A stretch of 64,000 bases of DNA, taken from NCBI GenBank assembly GCA_037954235.1, contig JBBMOA010000001.1:857001-921000 (forward strand). Reading direction: 5' to 3'. This stretch comes from Aulostomus chinensis (lineage: Eukaryota > Chordata > Actinopteri > Syngnathiformes > Aulostomidae). Shown one piece after another: positions 20,778 through 33,300 of the stretch; position 1 is the first letter of the stretch; each line of letters starts with the position of its first letter. Below the pieces are notes generated by a model that worked only from the letters and a program-made list of their open reading frames with translations, was not told the origin of the DNA and made no database searches. The translations under genes were made by a program, and so were the position numbers.

Positions 20778-21035
20778 ATTATAAAAATGTTCATCCCCAG
20801 TTTGAAGTTAGAGACAGGATTTAAGTGTGGAAGGTTTTTGTATCTTCAATTTAATTCTGAGTGTTGTAAACTGTTTCTAACAAACTCTACTGTTGAACAG
20901 TCAAAATGTTTTCTAACCAAGCTGAATGCTCTCATATACTTTTTAAAGTTGAGTTTCTCTCACATCCTCCTGAGATCAAAGACAGAATTCTAGGTACAAA
21001 TAAATACACTATCAAAGCCCTGATGACATCATCAT
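20778..21035 (+). repeat. Dispersed ~280-bp repeat, copy A
   Basis: Three copies in the window: here (+), 56655-56930 (-) and 60475-60775 (+). Shared blocks include AAAATGTTCATCCCCAGTTT, GTGTTGTAAACTGTTTC, CTGAGATCAAAGACAGAATT and a CCTGATGACATCATC terminus. Divergence is roughly 10-20 percent, so it is an old family. Confidence 0.65.
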
Positions 21036-21113
21036 CAATTCTGACTTTGATCTGGAGGCTCTTGCTTTCTTGCTTCAAATAAAAAACGTTGTTCCAGGGA
21101 AAAGTCTGCACAT

Positions 21114-21115
<2 letters not shown>

Positions 21116-21166
<51 letters not shown>

Positions 21167-21186
21167 CACACACACACACACACACA
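21116..21186 (+). repeat. (CA)n microsatellite
   Basis: About 71 bp of CA with one TG interruption near 21165. Confidence 0.95.
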
Positions 21187-21769
21187 GCCTGTCTTCAGTA
21201 TAAAATGGTCTGTCACGTTCTCTCACGTTGGAAGATTTCTCTGACTCCATTGTGAATACAGAGATTCTTCATCTGCCACCTGAGTCTTGATCCACTGATT
21301 CCTCTGATCCACCTCTTTCTGCTCCAACAAGGCTGACATGGATCAGGTGGGTCCATGTCATCCAATCAGGAGGTTTCTCCTCTCAGTTAATTTTCTTCAT
21401 CCCAGTTTAGATTGATTCTTCTCAGCCTGATGAGGGAGCATCTGATCAGGTGTTTGGCTGCTTGTTGGTTGTAATTCCATAGATTTTAATCTCAGATGTT
21501 ATAGAATTAATAAGAACATCTTAAAGACCTTTGTCCAACACTTGAAACTCTCCTGTCTGTCCAGGCCCAACTGGCCTTTGGTAGTGAGGTGGTGGATGCA
21601 TGTGAATGAAATGAGGCTGGTGTTGCTGTGAGGAGCCACTAGAGGGAGACACCTGTCGTTCCTCCCAGCTGACAACGAGGCTTCACAGCTGCATTGGAAG
21701 CTGTCCTTTATTGGTCCCAACTGTCTTGAGCTCAGGGGCCAAACTCACCAACAACACTTCCTCCTGGTC
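21187..21769. other. Intergenic, nothing recognised
   Basis: No RNA gene, domain or known repeat seen. Confidence 0.35.
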
Positions 21770-22435
21770 ATGTGGTCTGTTTGTCAGGAGATTCAATCCA
21801 AAGTTGTTGACACACAAGAGAAGAAAACACGTCAAAGTTTGTTCATTTTTATGAATCAAACTGAAAATGAACAGAAGAGTGACAGTGAAAATGGATTCAA
21901 AAATAATGAATAATCATGAATAATGAATAAATGCTCAGAATTTACTGGCATTTGACTGCATTTAGTGGTTAATCAGTAGATGAAAGAGGAACATATATAT
22001 TCTATACATGTGATGTACGTACGTGGCTGTGGACAAAAGCGTCTGCTCAATGAAATTGTAGGATTGTAGACTTCTATAAATGTAGAATATAATTGTAGAA
22101 ATGCTCTCTCTCACCATCCCCAACGTCTGTGCCAGGGTCTCTGGCCAGTGGTCAATGGCTCATATCACCTGCCCAGGATGGATCCAGCTTGCTTGTCTTT
22201 GTAATTCTGCACTTATTAGAGACCTGGAAACAAAGGAATGCTGAAAAAGAGAAAATAGGACCTCACACAAATGGGCTTGTGACAGAAATTAAGATCATTT
22301 TGTGGATATCCATCCTCTTCAAATGTGTGTGTGAATGTGGTTGTTGTGGCTGAGTGGTGAAGGCGATGGACTAGAAATCCATTGGGGTGTCCCTGCTCAG
22401 GTTGGAGTCCTGCCAGCAACGTTAAACTGTTGATG
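21770..22435 (+). repeat. tRNA-Ser(AGA) duplication unit, copy 2
   Basis: Diverged direct copy of 19330-19760. The middle carries AT-rich sequence (21900-22100) related to 2960-3110. Confidence 0.5.
22340..22421 (+). pseudogene. tRNA-Ser(AGA)-like, second copy
   Basis: 82 nt, similar to 19666-19747. The acceptor GTTGTTG/CAGCAAC pairs completely with one G-U, so it is better than in copy 1, but the D-arm has GGCTGAGTGG (A-box C to T) and the T-loop is again TTGGAGT. Anticodon AGA is kept. The shared T-arm defect shows that the damage predates the duplication. Confidence 0.6.
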
Positions 22436-22599
22436 TTCTATGTCAGGGTGAACGTCCTACCTGTGCCTGATTCAGTGTGGTGGCTCACACCTGAATTTAT
22501 CCTAACAAGCTAACTTCTTAACGCCAATCTACACAGTTTGAATCATCAAAACCTCAAACTGCAGTAAGAATTTTCAATTCTCTCATCCACAACAATCCT

Positions 22600-22960
22600 C
22601 ATCAATAAAATCTGGAAGAAGGAACCGCAGAAAGTCTGCAGGAGAACGTAGACGAGTGCTGCCACCGACCCGTCATGGGGAGGACCGGTAACGTGGTGAC
22701 CCCACTTCCCAAAAGAAGCCGACCGTCCAGCGCACCCTCATCACCCAATAAGGACCTCGGGGAGATCCTGGACTCAGTTGACAGGAAACTAACAAGTTTC
22801 GATGCTGGACTCTCTCGTGGAAATCCTCCACAAAGAGCCTCCATGAGTCTCTGGAACTCAGCCAGCAAAAGGTGGCTTCACTGGCCACTAAAAATCAAGC
22901 CCTTCAAGCCTCCAGCCTCCCATCACTGTTTCCTCCCTCTCAAATATGTATCCTGAAATA
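22600..22960 (+). mobile_element. Probable LINE ORF1 remnant, frame-broken
   Basis: A frame reads PLPKRSRPSSAPSSPNKDLG and DSVDRKLTSFDAGLS, then another frame continues VEILHKE and a third SQQKVASLATKNQALQASSL. Taken together this resembles the basic N-terminus followed by a heptad-rich coiled coil of LINE ORF1 proteins. At least two frameshifts separate the parts. Recognition is by general character, not by a diagnostic motif. Confidence 0.35.
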
Positions 22961-23187
22961 TGGATTTGAGTCTTTAGATGCTGTAACGTCCAAAGATCAT
23001 ATTCTTATTGACCCTCCCCCTTCTTTGTTCCACCATGGAAAGAGGAGAACTCTATTCTAGTTTAGTGGATGAACATAGAGGGACTACACCTGGATCTCTG
23101 TGTTTAACAAACAATTGAGTTAAACATCAGGAGTCGTGAGTTTGCTCAAAACTATTGACTTGGAGTGAGTTCAATGAGTTTATAGCC

Positions 23188-23282
23188 AACAATTCTCCAT
23201 CAGCAGCACATCCTGCAACAGTGGTGATAAAAACCTTCCTTTTAACAGGCAGGAACCTCGAGCAGATCCAGGATCAGTGGGG
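23188..23282 (+). repeat. Dispersed repeat truncated at the satellite boundary
   Basis: About 95 percent like 10543-10617 through CGAGCAGATCCAGGATCAGT and GGGGA, after which similarity stops within a few bases of the satellite's terminal sequence at 23287. Confidence 0.7.
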
Positions 23283-23286
23283 AAGA

Positions 23287-23319
23287 GGTTACAAACAAAG
23301 GTACCTCAAAACCTCAAAA
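23287..23319 (+). repeat. Terminal inverted repeat, left
   Basis: 33 bp beginning GGTTACAAACAAAGGTACCT. The first 17 bp are not part of the monomer; the rest (CCTCAAAA twice) merges into it. Exact reverse complement of 50580-50612. The bases immediately outside do not match. Confidence 0.95.
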
Positions 23320-23889
23320 CAGTGATGTCGGAAGAATTGCTCATGATCTCAAAATGATGCGACAGTAATGGAGAAAGAGTTGCTAATGAACTCAAAATAA
23401 TGCTACAATGATGTTGTAAAAATTGCTAATGAACTCAAAATGATGCTAACAGTAATGTAGTGAAAGTTTCGAATAACCTCAAAGTAATGCTGACAGTGAT
23501 GTAGTAAGAGTTGCTACGAACCTCAAAATAATGCGACAGTGATGTTGGAAACATTGCCAATGATCTCAAAATGATGCGACAGTGATGTAGTAAGAATTAC
23601 TAATGAACTCAAAATGATGCTAACAGTAATGTAGTGATAGTTGCTAATAAACTCAGTGATTCTTTCAGTAATGAAGTGAAAGTTTCGAACAACCTCAAAG
23701 TGATGCTGACAGTCATGTAGTAAGAGTTGCTACTAACCACAAAATAATGATACAGTGATGTCGGAAGAAGTGCTAATGAACTCAAAATGATGCGAACAGT
23801 AATGTAGTGAAAGTTTCGAATAACCTCAAAGTAATGCTGACAGTGATGTAGTAACAGTTGCTACGAACCTCCAAAAAATGCGACAGTCA

Positions 23890-26310
23890 TTTAGTAAGAG
23901 TTGCTAATGAATTCAATTTAATGCTACAGTGATGTTGTGAGAATTGCTCAACAACTCAAAATTATGCTAACAGTAATGTAGTGATAGTTGCTAATAAACT
24001 CAAAGTGATGCTGACAGTAATGTAGTAAGAGTTGCTACGAACCTTAAAATAATGCAACAGTAATGTAGTAAGAGTTGCTACGAACCTCAAAATATTGCGA
24101 CAGTGATGTCGGAAGAATTGCTAATGATCTCAAAATGATGCGACAGTGATGTAGTAAGAATTGCTAATGAACTCAAAATGATGCTAACAGTAATGGAGTG
24201 AAACTTTCGAATAACCTCAAAGTGATGTTGACATTCATGTAGTAAGTGTTGCTACGAAACTCAAAATATTGCGACAGTGATGTCGGAAGAATTGCAAATG
24301 AACTCAAAATGATGCTAACAGTAATGTAGTGAGAGTTGCTAATAAACTCAGTGATGCTGACAGTAATGTAGTAAGAGTTACTAATAACCTCAAAATAATG
24401 CTACAGTGATGTCGTAGGAATTGCTAATGAACTCAAAATAATGCGAAAGTAATGTCGGAAGAATTGCTAATGATCTCAAAATGATGCTACAGTGATGTCA
24501 TAAGAATTGCTAATGAACTCAAAATGATGCTAAGAGTAATGTAGTGATAGTTGCTAATAAAATCAGTGATGCTGACAGTCATGTAGTGAGAGTTGCTTCG
24601 AACGTAAATAATGCGACAGTGATGTTGGAAGAATTGCTAATGATCTCAAAATGTTGCGACAGTGATGGAGTAAGAATTGCGAATAAACTCAAAATGATGC
24701 TAACAGTAATGTAGTGATAGTTGCTCATGATCTCAAAGTGATGCTGACAGAAATGTAGTAAGTGTTTCGAACAACCTATAAGTGATGCTGACAGTCATGT
24801 AGTAAGAGTTGCTACTTACCACAAAATAATACTACAGTGATGTCGGAAGAATTGCTAAAGATCTCAAAATGATGCGACAGTGATGGAGTGAAAGTTTCGA
24901 ATAACCTCAAAGTCATGCTGACAGTCATGTACTAAGAGTTGCTACGAATCTAAAAATAATGCGACAGTAATGTAGTAAAAGTTGCTACGAACCTCAAAAT
25001 ATTGCGACAGTGATGTCGGAAGAATTGCTAATGAACTCAAGATGATGCTAACAGTAATGGAGTGAAACTTTCGAATAACCTCAAAGTGATGCTGACAGCC
25101 TTTTAGTAAGAGTTGATAATGAACTCAATTTAATGCTACAGTGATGTCGTGAGAATTTCTCAACAACTCAAAATGATGCTAACAGTAATGTAGTGATAGT
25201 TGCTAATAAACTCAAAGTGATGCTGACAGTAATGTAGTAAGAGTTGCTACGAACCTCAAAATAATGCAACAGTAATGTAGTAAGAGTTGCTACGAACCTC
25301 AAAATATTGCGACAGTGATGTCGGAAGAATTGCTAATGGTCTCAAAATGATGCGACAGTGATGTAGAAAGAATTGCTAATGAACTCAAAATGATGCTAAC
25401 AGTAATGGAGTGAAACTTTCGAATAACCTCAAAGTGATGCTGACAGTCATGTAGTAAGTGTTGCTACGAACCTCAAAATATTGCGACAGTGATGTCGGAA
25501 GAATTGCTAATGAACTCAAAATGATGCTAACAGTAATGTAGTGAGAGTTGCTAATAAACTCAGTGATGCTGACAGTAATGTAGTAAGAGTTACTAATAAC
25601 CTCAAAATAATGCTACAGTGATGTCGTAGGAATTGCTAATGAACTCAAAATAATGCGAAAGTAATGTCGGAAGAATTGCTAATGAACTCAAAATGATGCT
25701 ACAGTGATGTCATAAGAATTGCTAATGAACTCAAAATGATGCTAAGAGTAATGTAGTGATAGTTGCTAATAAAATCAGTGATGCTGACAGTCATGTAGTG
25801 AGAGTTGCTTCGAACGTAAATAATGCGACAGTGATGTTGGAAGAATTGCTAATGATCTCAAAATGTTGCGACAGTGATGGAGTAAGAATTGCTAATAAAC
25901 TCAAAATGATGCTAACAGTAATGTAGTGATAGTTGCTCATGATCTCAAAGTGATGCTGACAGAAATGTAGTAAGTGTTTCGAACAACCTCAAAGTGATGC
26001 TGACAGTCATGTAGTAAGAGTTGCTACTTACCACAAAATAATACTACAGTGATGTCGGAAGAATTGCTAAAGATCTCAAAATGATGCGACAGTGATGGAG
26101 TGAAAGTTTCGAATAACCTCAAAGTCATGCTGACAGTCATGTACTAAGAGTTGCTACGAATCTAAAAATAATGCGACAGTAATGTAGTAAAAGTTGCTAC
26201 GAACCTCAAAATATTGCGACAGTGATGTCGGAAGAATTGCTAATGAACTCAAGATGATGCTAACAGTAATGGAGTGAAACTTTCGAATAACCTCAAAGTG
26301 ATGCTGACAG
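23890..26310 (+). repeat. Two tandem 1,212-bp higher-order units
   Basis: The phrase GTCGTAGGAATTGC occurs at 24411 and 25623, and GACAGCCTTTTAGTAAGA at 25094 and 26306, both 1212 bp apart. Sequence between is almost identical over the full length, including private variants such as AGTAATGGAGTGAAAC. 1212 bp is about 28 monomers. Points to unequal exchange within the arm. Confidence 0.75.
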
Positions 26311-28779
26311 CCTTTTAGTAAGAGTTGCTAATGAACTCAATTTAATGCTACAGTGATGTCGTGAGAATTCCTCAACAACTCAAAATGATGCTAACAGTAA
26401 TGTAGTGATAGTTGCTAATAAACTCAAAGTGATGCTGACAGTAATGTAGTAAGAGTTGCTACGAACCTCAAAATAATGCAACAGTAATGTAGTAAGAGTT
26501 GCTACGAACCTCAAAATATTGCGACAGTGATGTCGGAAGAATTGCTAATGGTCTCAAAATGATGCGACAGTGATGTAGAAAGAATTGCTAATGAACTCAT
26601 AATGATGCTAACAGTAATGGAGTGAAACTTTCGAATAACCTCAAAGTGATGCTGACAGTCATGTAGTAAGTGTTGCGACGAACCTCAAAATATTGCGACA
26701 GTGATGTCGGAAGAATTGCTAATGAACTCAAAATGATGCTAACAGTAATGTAGTGATACTTGCTAATCAACTCAGTGATGCTTACAGTAATGTAGTGAGT
26801 GTTTCGAATAACCTCAAAGTGATGCTGACAGTCTTGTAGTAAGAGTTGCTACGAACCTCAAAATATTGCGACAGTGATGTCGGAAGAATTGCTAATGAAC
26901 TCAAGATGATGCTAACAGTCATGTAGTGATAGTTGCTAAGAAACTCAGTGATGCTTACAGTAATGTAGTAAGAGTTGCTACGAACCTTAAAATAATGCAA
27001 CAGTAATGTAGTAAGAGTTGCGACGAACCTCAAAATATTGCGACAGTGATGTCGGAAGAATTGCTAATGAACTCAAAATGATGCTAACAGTAATGTAGTG
27101 ATACTTGCTAATCAACTCAGTGATGCTTACAGTAATGTAGTGAGTGTTTCGAATAACCTCAAAGTGATGCTGACAGTCATGTAGTAAGAGTTGCTACGAA
27201 CCTCAAAATATTGCGACAGTGATGTCGGAAGAATTGCTAATGAACTCAAGATGATGCTAACAGTAAGTTAGTGATAGTTGCTAAGAAACTCAGTGATGCT
27301 TACAGTAATGTAGTAAGAGTTTCGAACAACCTCAAAGTGATGCTGACAGTCATGTACTAAGAGTTGCTACGAACCTCAAAATAATGAGACAGTAATGTAG
27401 TTAAAGTTGCTACGAACCTAAAAATAAATACGACAGTGATGTCGGAAGAATTGCTAATGAACTCAAGATGATGCTAACAGTCATGTAGTGATAGTTGCTA
27501 AGAAACTCAGTGATGCTTACAGTAATGTAGTAAGAGTTGCTACGAACCTTAAAATAATGCAACAGTAATGTAGTAAGAGTTGCTACGAACCTCAAAATAA
27601 TGTGACAGTGATGTCAGAAGAATTGCTAATGATCTCAAAATGATGCGACAGTGATTTAGTAAGAATTGCTAATGAACTCAAAATGATGCTAACAGTAATG
27701 GAGTGAACGTTTCGAATAACCTCAAAGTGATGCTGACAGTCATGTACTAAGAGTTGCTACGAACCGAAAAATAATGCGACAGTAATGTAGTTAAAGTTGC
27801 TACGAACCTAAAAATAAATACGACAGTGATGTCGAAAGAATTGCTAATGAACTCAAGATGATGCGACAGTGATGGAGTGAAAGTTTCGAATAACCTCAAA
27901 GTCATGCTGACAGTCATGTACTAAGAGTTGCTACGAATCTAAAAATAATGCGACAGTAATGTAGTAAAAGTTGCTACGAACCTCAAAATATTGCGACAGT
28001 GATGTCGGAAGAATTGCTAATGAACTCAAGATGATGCTAACAGTAATGGAGTGAAACTTTCGAATAACCTCAAAGTGATGCTGACAGCCTTTTAGTAAGA
28101 GTTGCTAATGAACTCAATTTAATGCTACAGTGATGTCGTGAGAATTTCTCAACAACTCAAAATGATGCTAACAGTAATGTAGTGATAGTTGCTAATAAAC
28201 TCAAAGTGATGCTGACAGTAATGTAGTAAGAGTTGCTACGAACCTCAAAATAATGCAACAGTAATGTAGTAAGAGTTGCTACGAACCTCAAAATAATGCA
28301 ACAGTAATGTAGTAAGAGTTGCTACGAACCTCAAAATATTGCGACAGTGATGTCGGAAGAATTGCTAATGAACTCAAAATGATGCTAACAGTAATGTAGT
28401 GAGAGTTGCTAATAAACTCAGTGATGCTGACAGTAATGTAGTAAGAGTTACTAATAACCTCAAAATAATGCTACAGTGATGTCGTAGGAATTGCTAATGA
28501 ACTCAAAATAATGCGAAAGTAATGTCGGAAGAATTGCTAATGATCTCAAAATGATGCTAACAGTAATGGAGTGAAACTTTCGAATAACCTCAAAGTGATG
28601 CTGACAGTCATGTAGTAAGTGTTGCTACGAACCTCAAAATATTGCGACAGTGATGTTGGAAGAATTGCTAATGAACTCAAAATGATGCTAACGGTAATGT
28701 AGTGAGAGTTGCTAATAAACTCAGTGATGCTGACAGTAATGTAGTAAGAGTTACTAATAACCTCAAAATAATGCTACAG

Positions 28780-31700
28780 TGATGTCGTACGAATTGCTAA
28801 TGAACTCAAAATAATGCGAAAGTAATGTCGGAAGAATTGCTAATGATCTCAAAATGATGCTACAGTGATGTCATAAGAATTGCTAATGAACTCAAAATGA
28901 TGCTAAGAGTAATGTAGTGATAGTTGCTAATAAAATCAGTGATGCTGACAGTCATGTAGTGAGAGTTGCTTCGAACGTAAATAATGCGACAGTGATGTTG
29001 GAAGAATTGCTAATGATCTCAAAATGTTGCGACAGTGATGGAGTAAGAATTGCTAATAAACTCAAAATGATGCTAAAAGTAATGTAGTGATAGTTGCTCA
29101 TGATCTCAAAGTGATGCTGACAGAAATGTAGTAAGTGTTTCGAACAACCTCAAAGTGATGCTGACAGTCATGTAGTAAGAGTTGCTACTTACCACAAAAT
29201 AATACTACAGTGATGTCGGAAGAATTGCTAAAGATCTCAAAATGATGCGACAGTGATGGAGTGAAAGTTTCGAATAACCTCAAAGTCATGCTGACAGTCA
29301 TGTACTAAGAGTTGCTACGAATCTAAAAATAATGCGACAGTAATGTAGTAAAAGTTGCTACGAACCTCAAAATATTGCGACAGTGATGTCGGAAGAATTG
29401 CTCATGAACTCAAGATGATGCTAACAGTAATGGAGTGAAACTTTCGAATAACCTCAAAGTGATGCTGACAGCCTTTTAGTAAGAGTTGCTAATGAACTCA
29501 ATTTAATGCTACAGTGATGTCGTGAGAATTTCTCAACAACTCAAAATGATGCTAATAGTAATGTAGTGATAGTTGCTAAAAAACTCAAAGTGATGCTGAC
29601 AGTAATGTAGTAAGAGTTGCTACGAACCTCAAAATAATGCAACAGTAATGTAGTAAGAGTTGCTACGAACCTCAAAATAATGCAACAGTAATGTAGAAAG
29701 AGTTGCTACGAACCTCAAAATATTGCGACAGTGATGTCGGAAGAATTGCTAATGGTCTCAAAATGATGCGACAGTGATGTGGAAAGAATTGCTAATGAAC
29801 TCAAAATGATGCTAACAGTAATGGAGTGAAACTTTCGAATAACCTCAAAGTGATGCTGACAGTCATGTAGTAAGTGTTGCGACGAACCTCAAAATATTGC
29901 GACAGTGATGTCGGAAGAATTGCTAATGAACTCAAACTGATGCTAACAGTAATGTAGTGATACTTGCTAATCAACTCAGTGATGCTTACAGTAATGTAGT
30001 GAGTGTTTCGAATAACCTCAAAGTGATGCTGACAGTCATGTAGTAAGAGTTGCTACGAACCTCAAAATATTGCGACAGTGATGTCGGAAGAATTGCTAAT
30101 GAACTCAAAATGATGCTAACAGTAAGGTAGTGATAGTTGCTAAGAAACTCAGTGATGCTTACAGTAATGTAGTAAGAGTTTCGAACAACCTCAAAGTGAT
30201 GCTGACAGTCATGTACTAAGAGTTGCTACGAACCTCAAAATAATAAGACAGTAATGTAGTTAAAGTTGCTACGAACCTAAAAATAAATACGACAGTGATG
30301 TCGGAAGAATTGCTAATGAACTCAAGATGATGCTAACAGTCATGTAGTGATAGTTGCTAAGAAACTCAGTGATGCTTACAGTAATGTAGTAAGAGTTGCT
30401 ACGAACCTTAAAATAATGCAACAATAATGTAGTAAGACTTGCTACGAACCTCAAAATAATTTGACGGTGATGTCAGAAGAATTGCTAATGATCTCAAAAT
30501 GATGCGACAGTGATTTAGTAAGAATTGCTAATGAACTCAAAATGATGCTAACAGTAATGGAGTGAACGTTTCGAATAACCTCAAAGTGATGCTGACAGTC
30601 ATGTACTAAGAGTTGCTACGAACCTCAAAATAATGCGACAGTAATGTAGTTAAAGTTGCTCCGAACCTAAAAATAAATACGACAGTGATGTCGAAAGAAT
30701 TGCTAATGAACTCAAGATGATGCTAACAGTAATGGAGTGAAACTTTCGAATAACCTCAAAGTGATGCTGACAGCCTTTTAGTAAGAATTGCTAATGAACT
30801 CAATTTAATGCTACAGTGATGTCGTGAGAATTTCTCAACAACTCAAAATGATGCTAACAGTAATGTAGTGATAGTTGCTAATAAACTCAAAGTGATGCTG
30901 ACAGTAATGTAATAAGAGTTGCTACGAACCTCAAAATAATGCAACAGTAATGTAGTAAGAGTTGCTACGAACCTCAAAATAATGCAACAGTAATGTAGTA
31001 AGAGTTGCTACGAACCTCAAAATATTGCGACAGTGATGTCGGAAGAATTGCTAATGGTCTCAAAATGATGCGACAGTGATGTAGTAAGAATTGCTAATGA
31101 ACTCAAAATGATGCTAACAGTAATGGAGTGAAACTTTCGAATAACCTCAAAGTGATGCTGACAGTCATGTAGTAAGTGTTGCTACGAACCTCAAAATATT
31201 GCGACAGTGATGTCGGAAGAATTGCTAATGAACTCAAAATGATGCTAACAGTAATGTAGTGAGAGTTGCTAATAAACTCAGTGATGCTGACAGTAATGTA
31301 GTAAGAGTTGCTAATAACCTCAAAATAATGCTACAGTGATGTCGTAGGAATTGCTAATGAACTCAAAATAATGCGAAAGTAATGTCGGAAGAATTGCTAA
31401 TGATCTCAAAATGATGCTACAGTGATGTCATAAGAATTGCTAATGAACTCAAAATGATGCTAAGAGTAATGTAGTGATAGTTGCTAATAAAATCAGTGAT
31501 GCTGACAGTCATGTAGTGAGGGTTGCTTCGAACGTGAATAATGCGACAGTGATGTTGGAAGAATTGCTAATGATCTCAAAATGTTGCGACAGTGATGGAG
31601 TAAGAATTGCTAATAAACTCAAAATGATGCTAAAAGTAATGTAGTGATAGTTGCTCATGATCTCAAAGTGATGCTGACAGAAATGTAGTAAGTGTTTCGA

Positions 31701-33300
31701 ACAACCTCAAAGTGATGCTGACAGTCATGTAGTAAGAGTTGCTACTTACCACAAAATAATACTACAGTGATGTCGGAAGAATTGCTAAAGATCTCAAAAT
31801 GATGCGACAGTGATGGAGTGAAAGTTTCGAATAACCTCAAAGTCATGCTGACAGTCATGTACTAAGAGTTGCTACGAATCTAAAAATAATGCGACAGTAA
31901 TGTAGTAAAAGTTGCTACGAACCTCAAAATATTGCGACAGTGATGTCGGAAGAATTGCTAATGAACTCAAGATGATGCTAACAGTAATGGAGTGAAACTT
32001 TCGAATAACCTCAAAGTGATGCTGACAGCCTTTTAGTAAGAGTTGCTAATGAACTCAATTTAATGCTACAGTGATGTCGTGAGAATTTCTCAACAACTCA
32101 AAATGATGCTAACAGTAATGTAGTGATAGTTGCTAATAAACTCAAAGTGATGCTGACAGTAATGTAGTAAGAGTTGCTACGAACCTAAAAATAATGCAAC
32201 ATTAATGTAGTAAGAGTTGCTACGAACCTCAAATAATGCAACAGTAATGTAGTAAGAGTTGCTACGAACCTCAAAATATTGCGACAGTGATGTCGGAAGA
32301 ATTGCTAATGGTCTCAAAATGATGCGACAGTGATGTAGAAAGAATTGCTAATGAACTCAAAATGATGCTAACAGTAATGGAGTGAAACTTTCGAATAACC
32401 TCAAAGTGATGCTGACAGTCATGTAGTAAGTGTTGCTACGAACCTCAAAATATCGCGACAGTGATGTCGGAAGAATTGCTAATGAACTCAAAATGATGCT
32501 AACAGTAATGTAGTGATACTTGCTAATCAACTCAGTGATGCTTACAGTAATGTAGTGAGTGTTTCGAATAACCTCAAAGTGATGCTGACAGTCATGTAGT
32601 AAGAGTTGCTACGAACGTCAAAATATTGCGACAGTGATGTCGGAAGAATTGCTAATGAACTCAAGATGATGCTAACAGTAAGGTAGTGATAGTTGCTAAG
32701 AAACTCAGTGATGCTTACAGTAATGTAGTAAGAGTTTCGAACAACCTCAAAGTGATGCTGACAGTCATGTACTAAGAGTTGCTACGAACCTCAAAATAAT
32801 AAGACAGTAATGTAGTTAAAGTTGCTACGAACCTAAAAATAAATACGACAGTGATGTCGAAAGAATTGCTAATGAACTCAAGATGATGCTAACAGTCATG
32901 TAGTGATAGTTGCTAAGAAACTCAGTGATGCTTACAGTAATGTAGTCAGAGTTTCGAACAACCTCAAAGTGATGCTGACAGTCATTTAGTAAGAGTTGCT
33001 AATGAACTCAATTCAATGCTACAGTGATGTCGTGAGAATTGCTCATGAACTCAAAATGATGCTCACAGTAATGTAGTGATAGTTGCTAATAAACTCAAAG
33101 TGATGCTGACAGTAATGTAGTAAGAGTTGCTACGAACCTTAAAATAATGCAACAATAATGTAGTAAGACTTGCTACGAACCTCAAAATAATGTGACAGTG
33201 ATGTCAGAAGAATTGCTAATGATCTCAAAATGATGCGACAGTGATTTAGTAAGAATTGCTAATGAACTCAAAATGATGCTAACAGTAATGGAGTGAACGT
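28780..33300 (+). repeat. Higher-order duplication of about 2.56 kb
   Basis: GTCGTA(C/G)GAATTGC occurs at 28783 and 31341 (2558 bp apart) and GACAGCCTTTTAGTAAGA at 29467 and 32024 (2557 bp apart). The second copy is partly interrupted near its end, so the exact right limit is uncertain. Confidence 0.6.

Noticed and set aside
19485..21250. Frames encoding poly-(Cys-Val) or poly-(Thr-His)
   Set aside because: Translations of (CA)n/(TG)n microsatellites.
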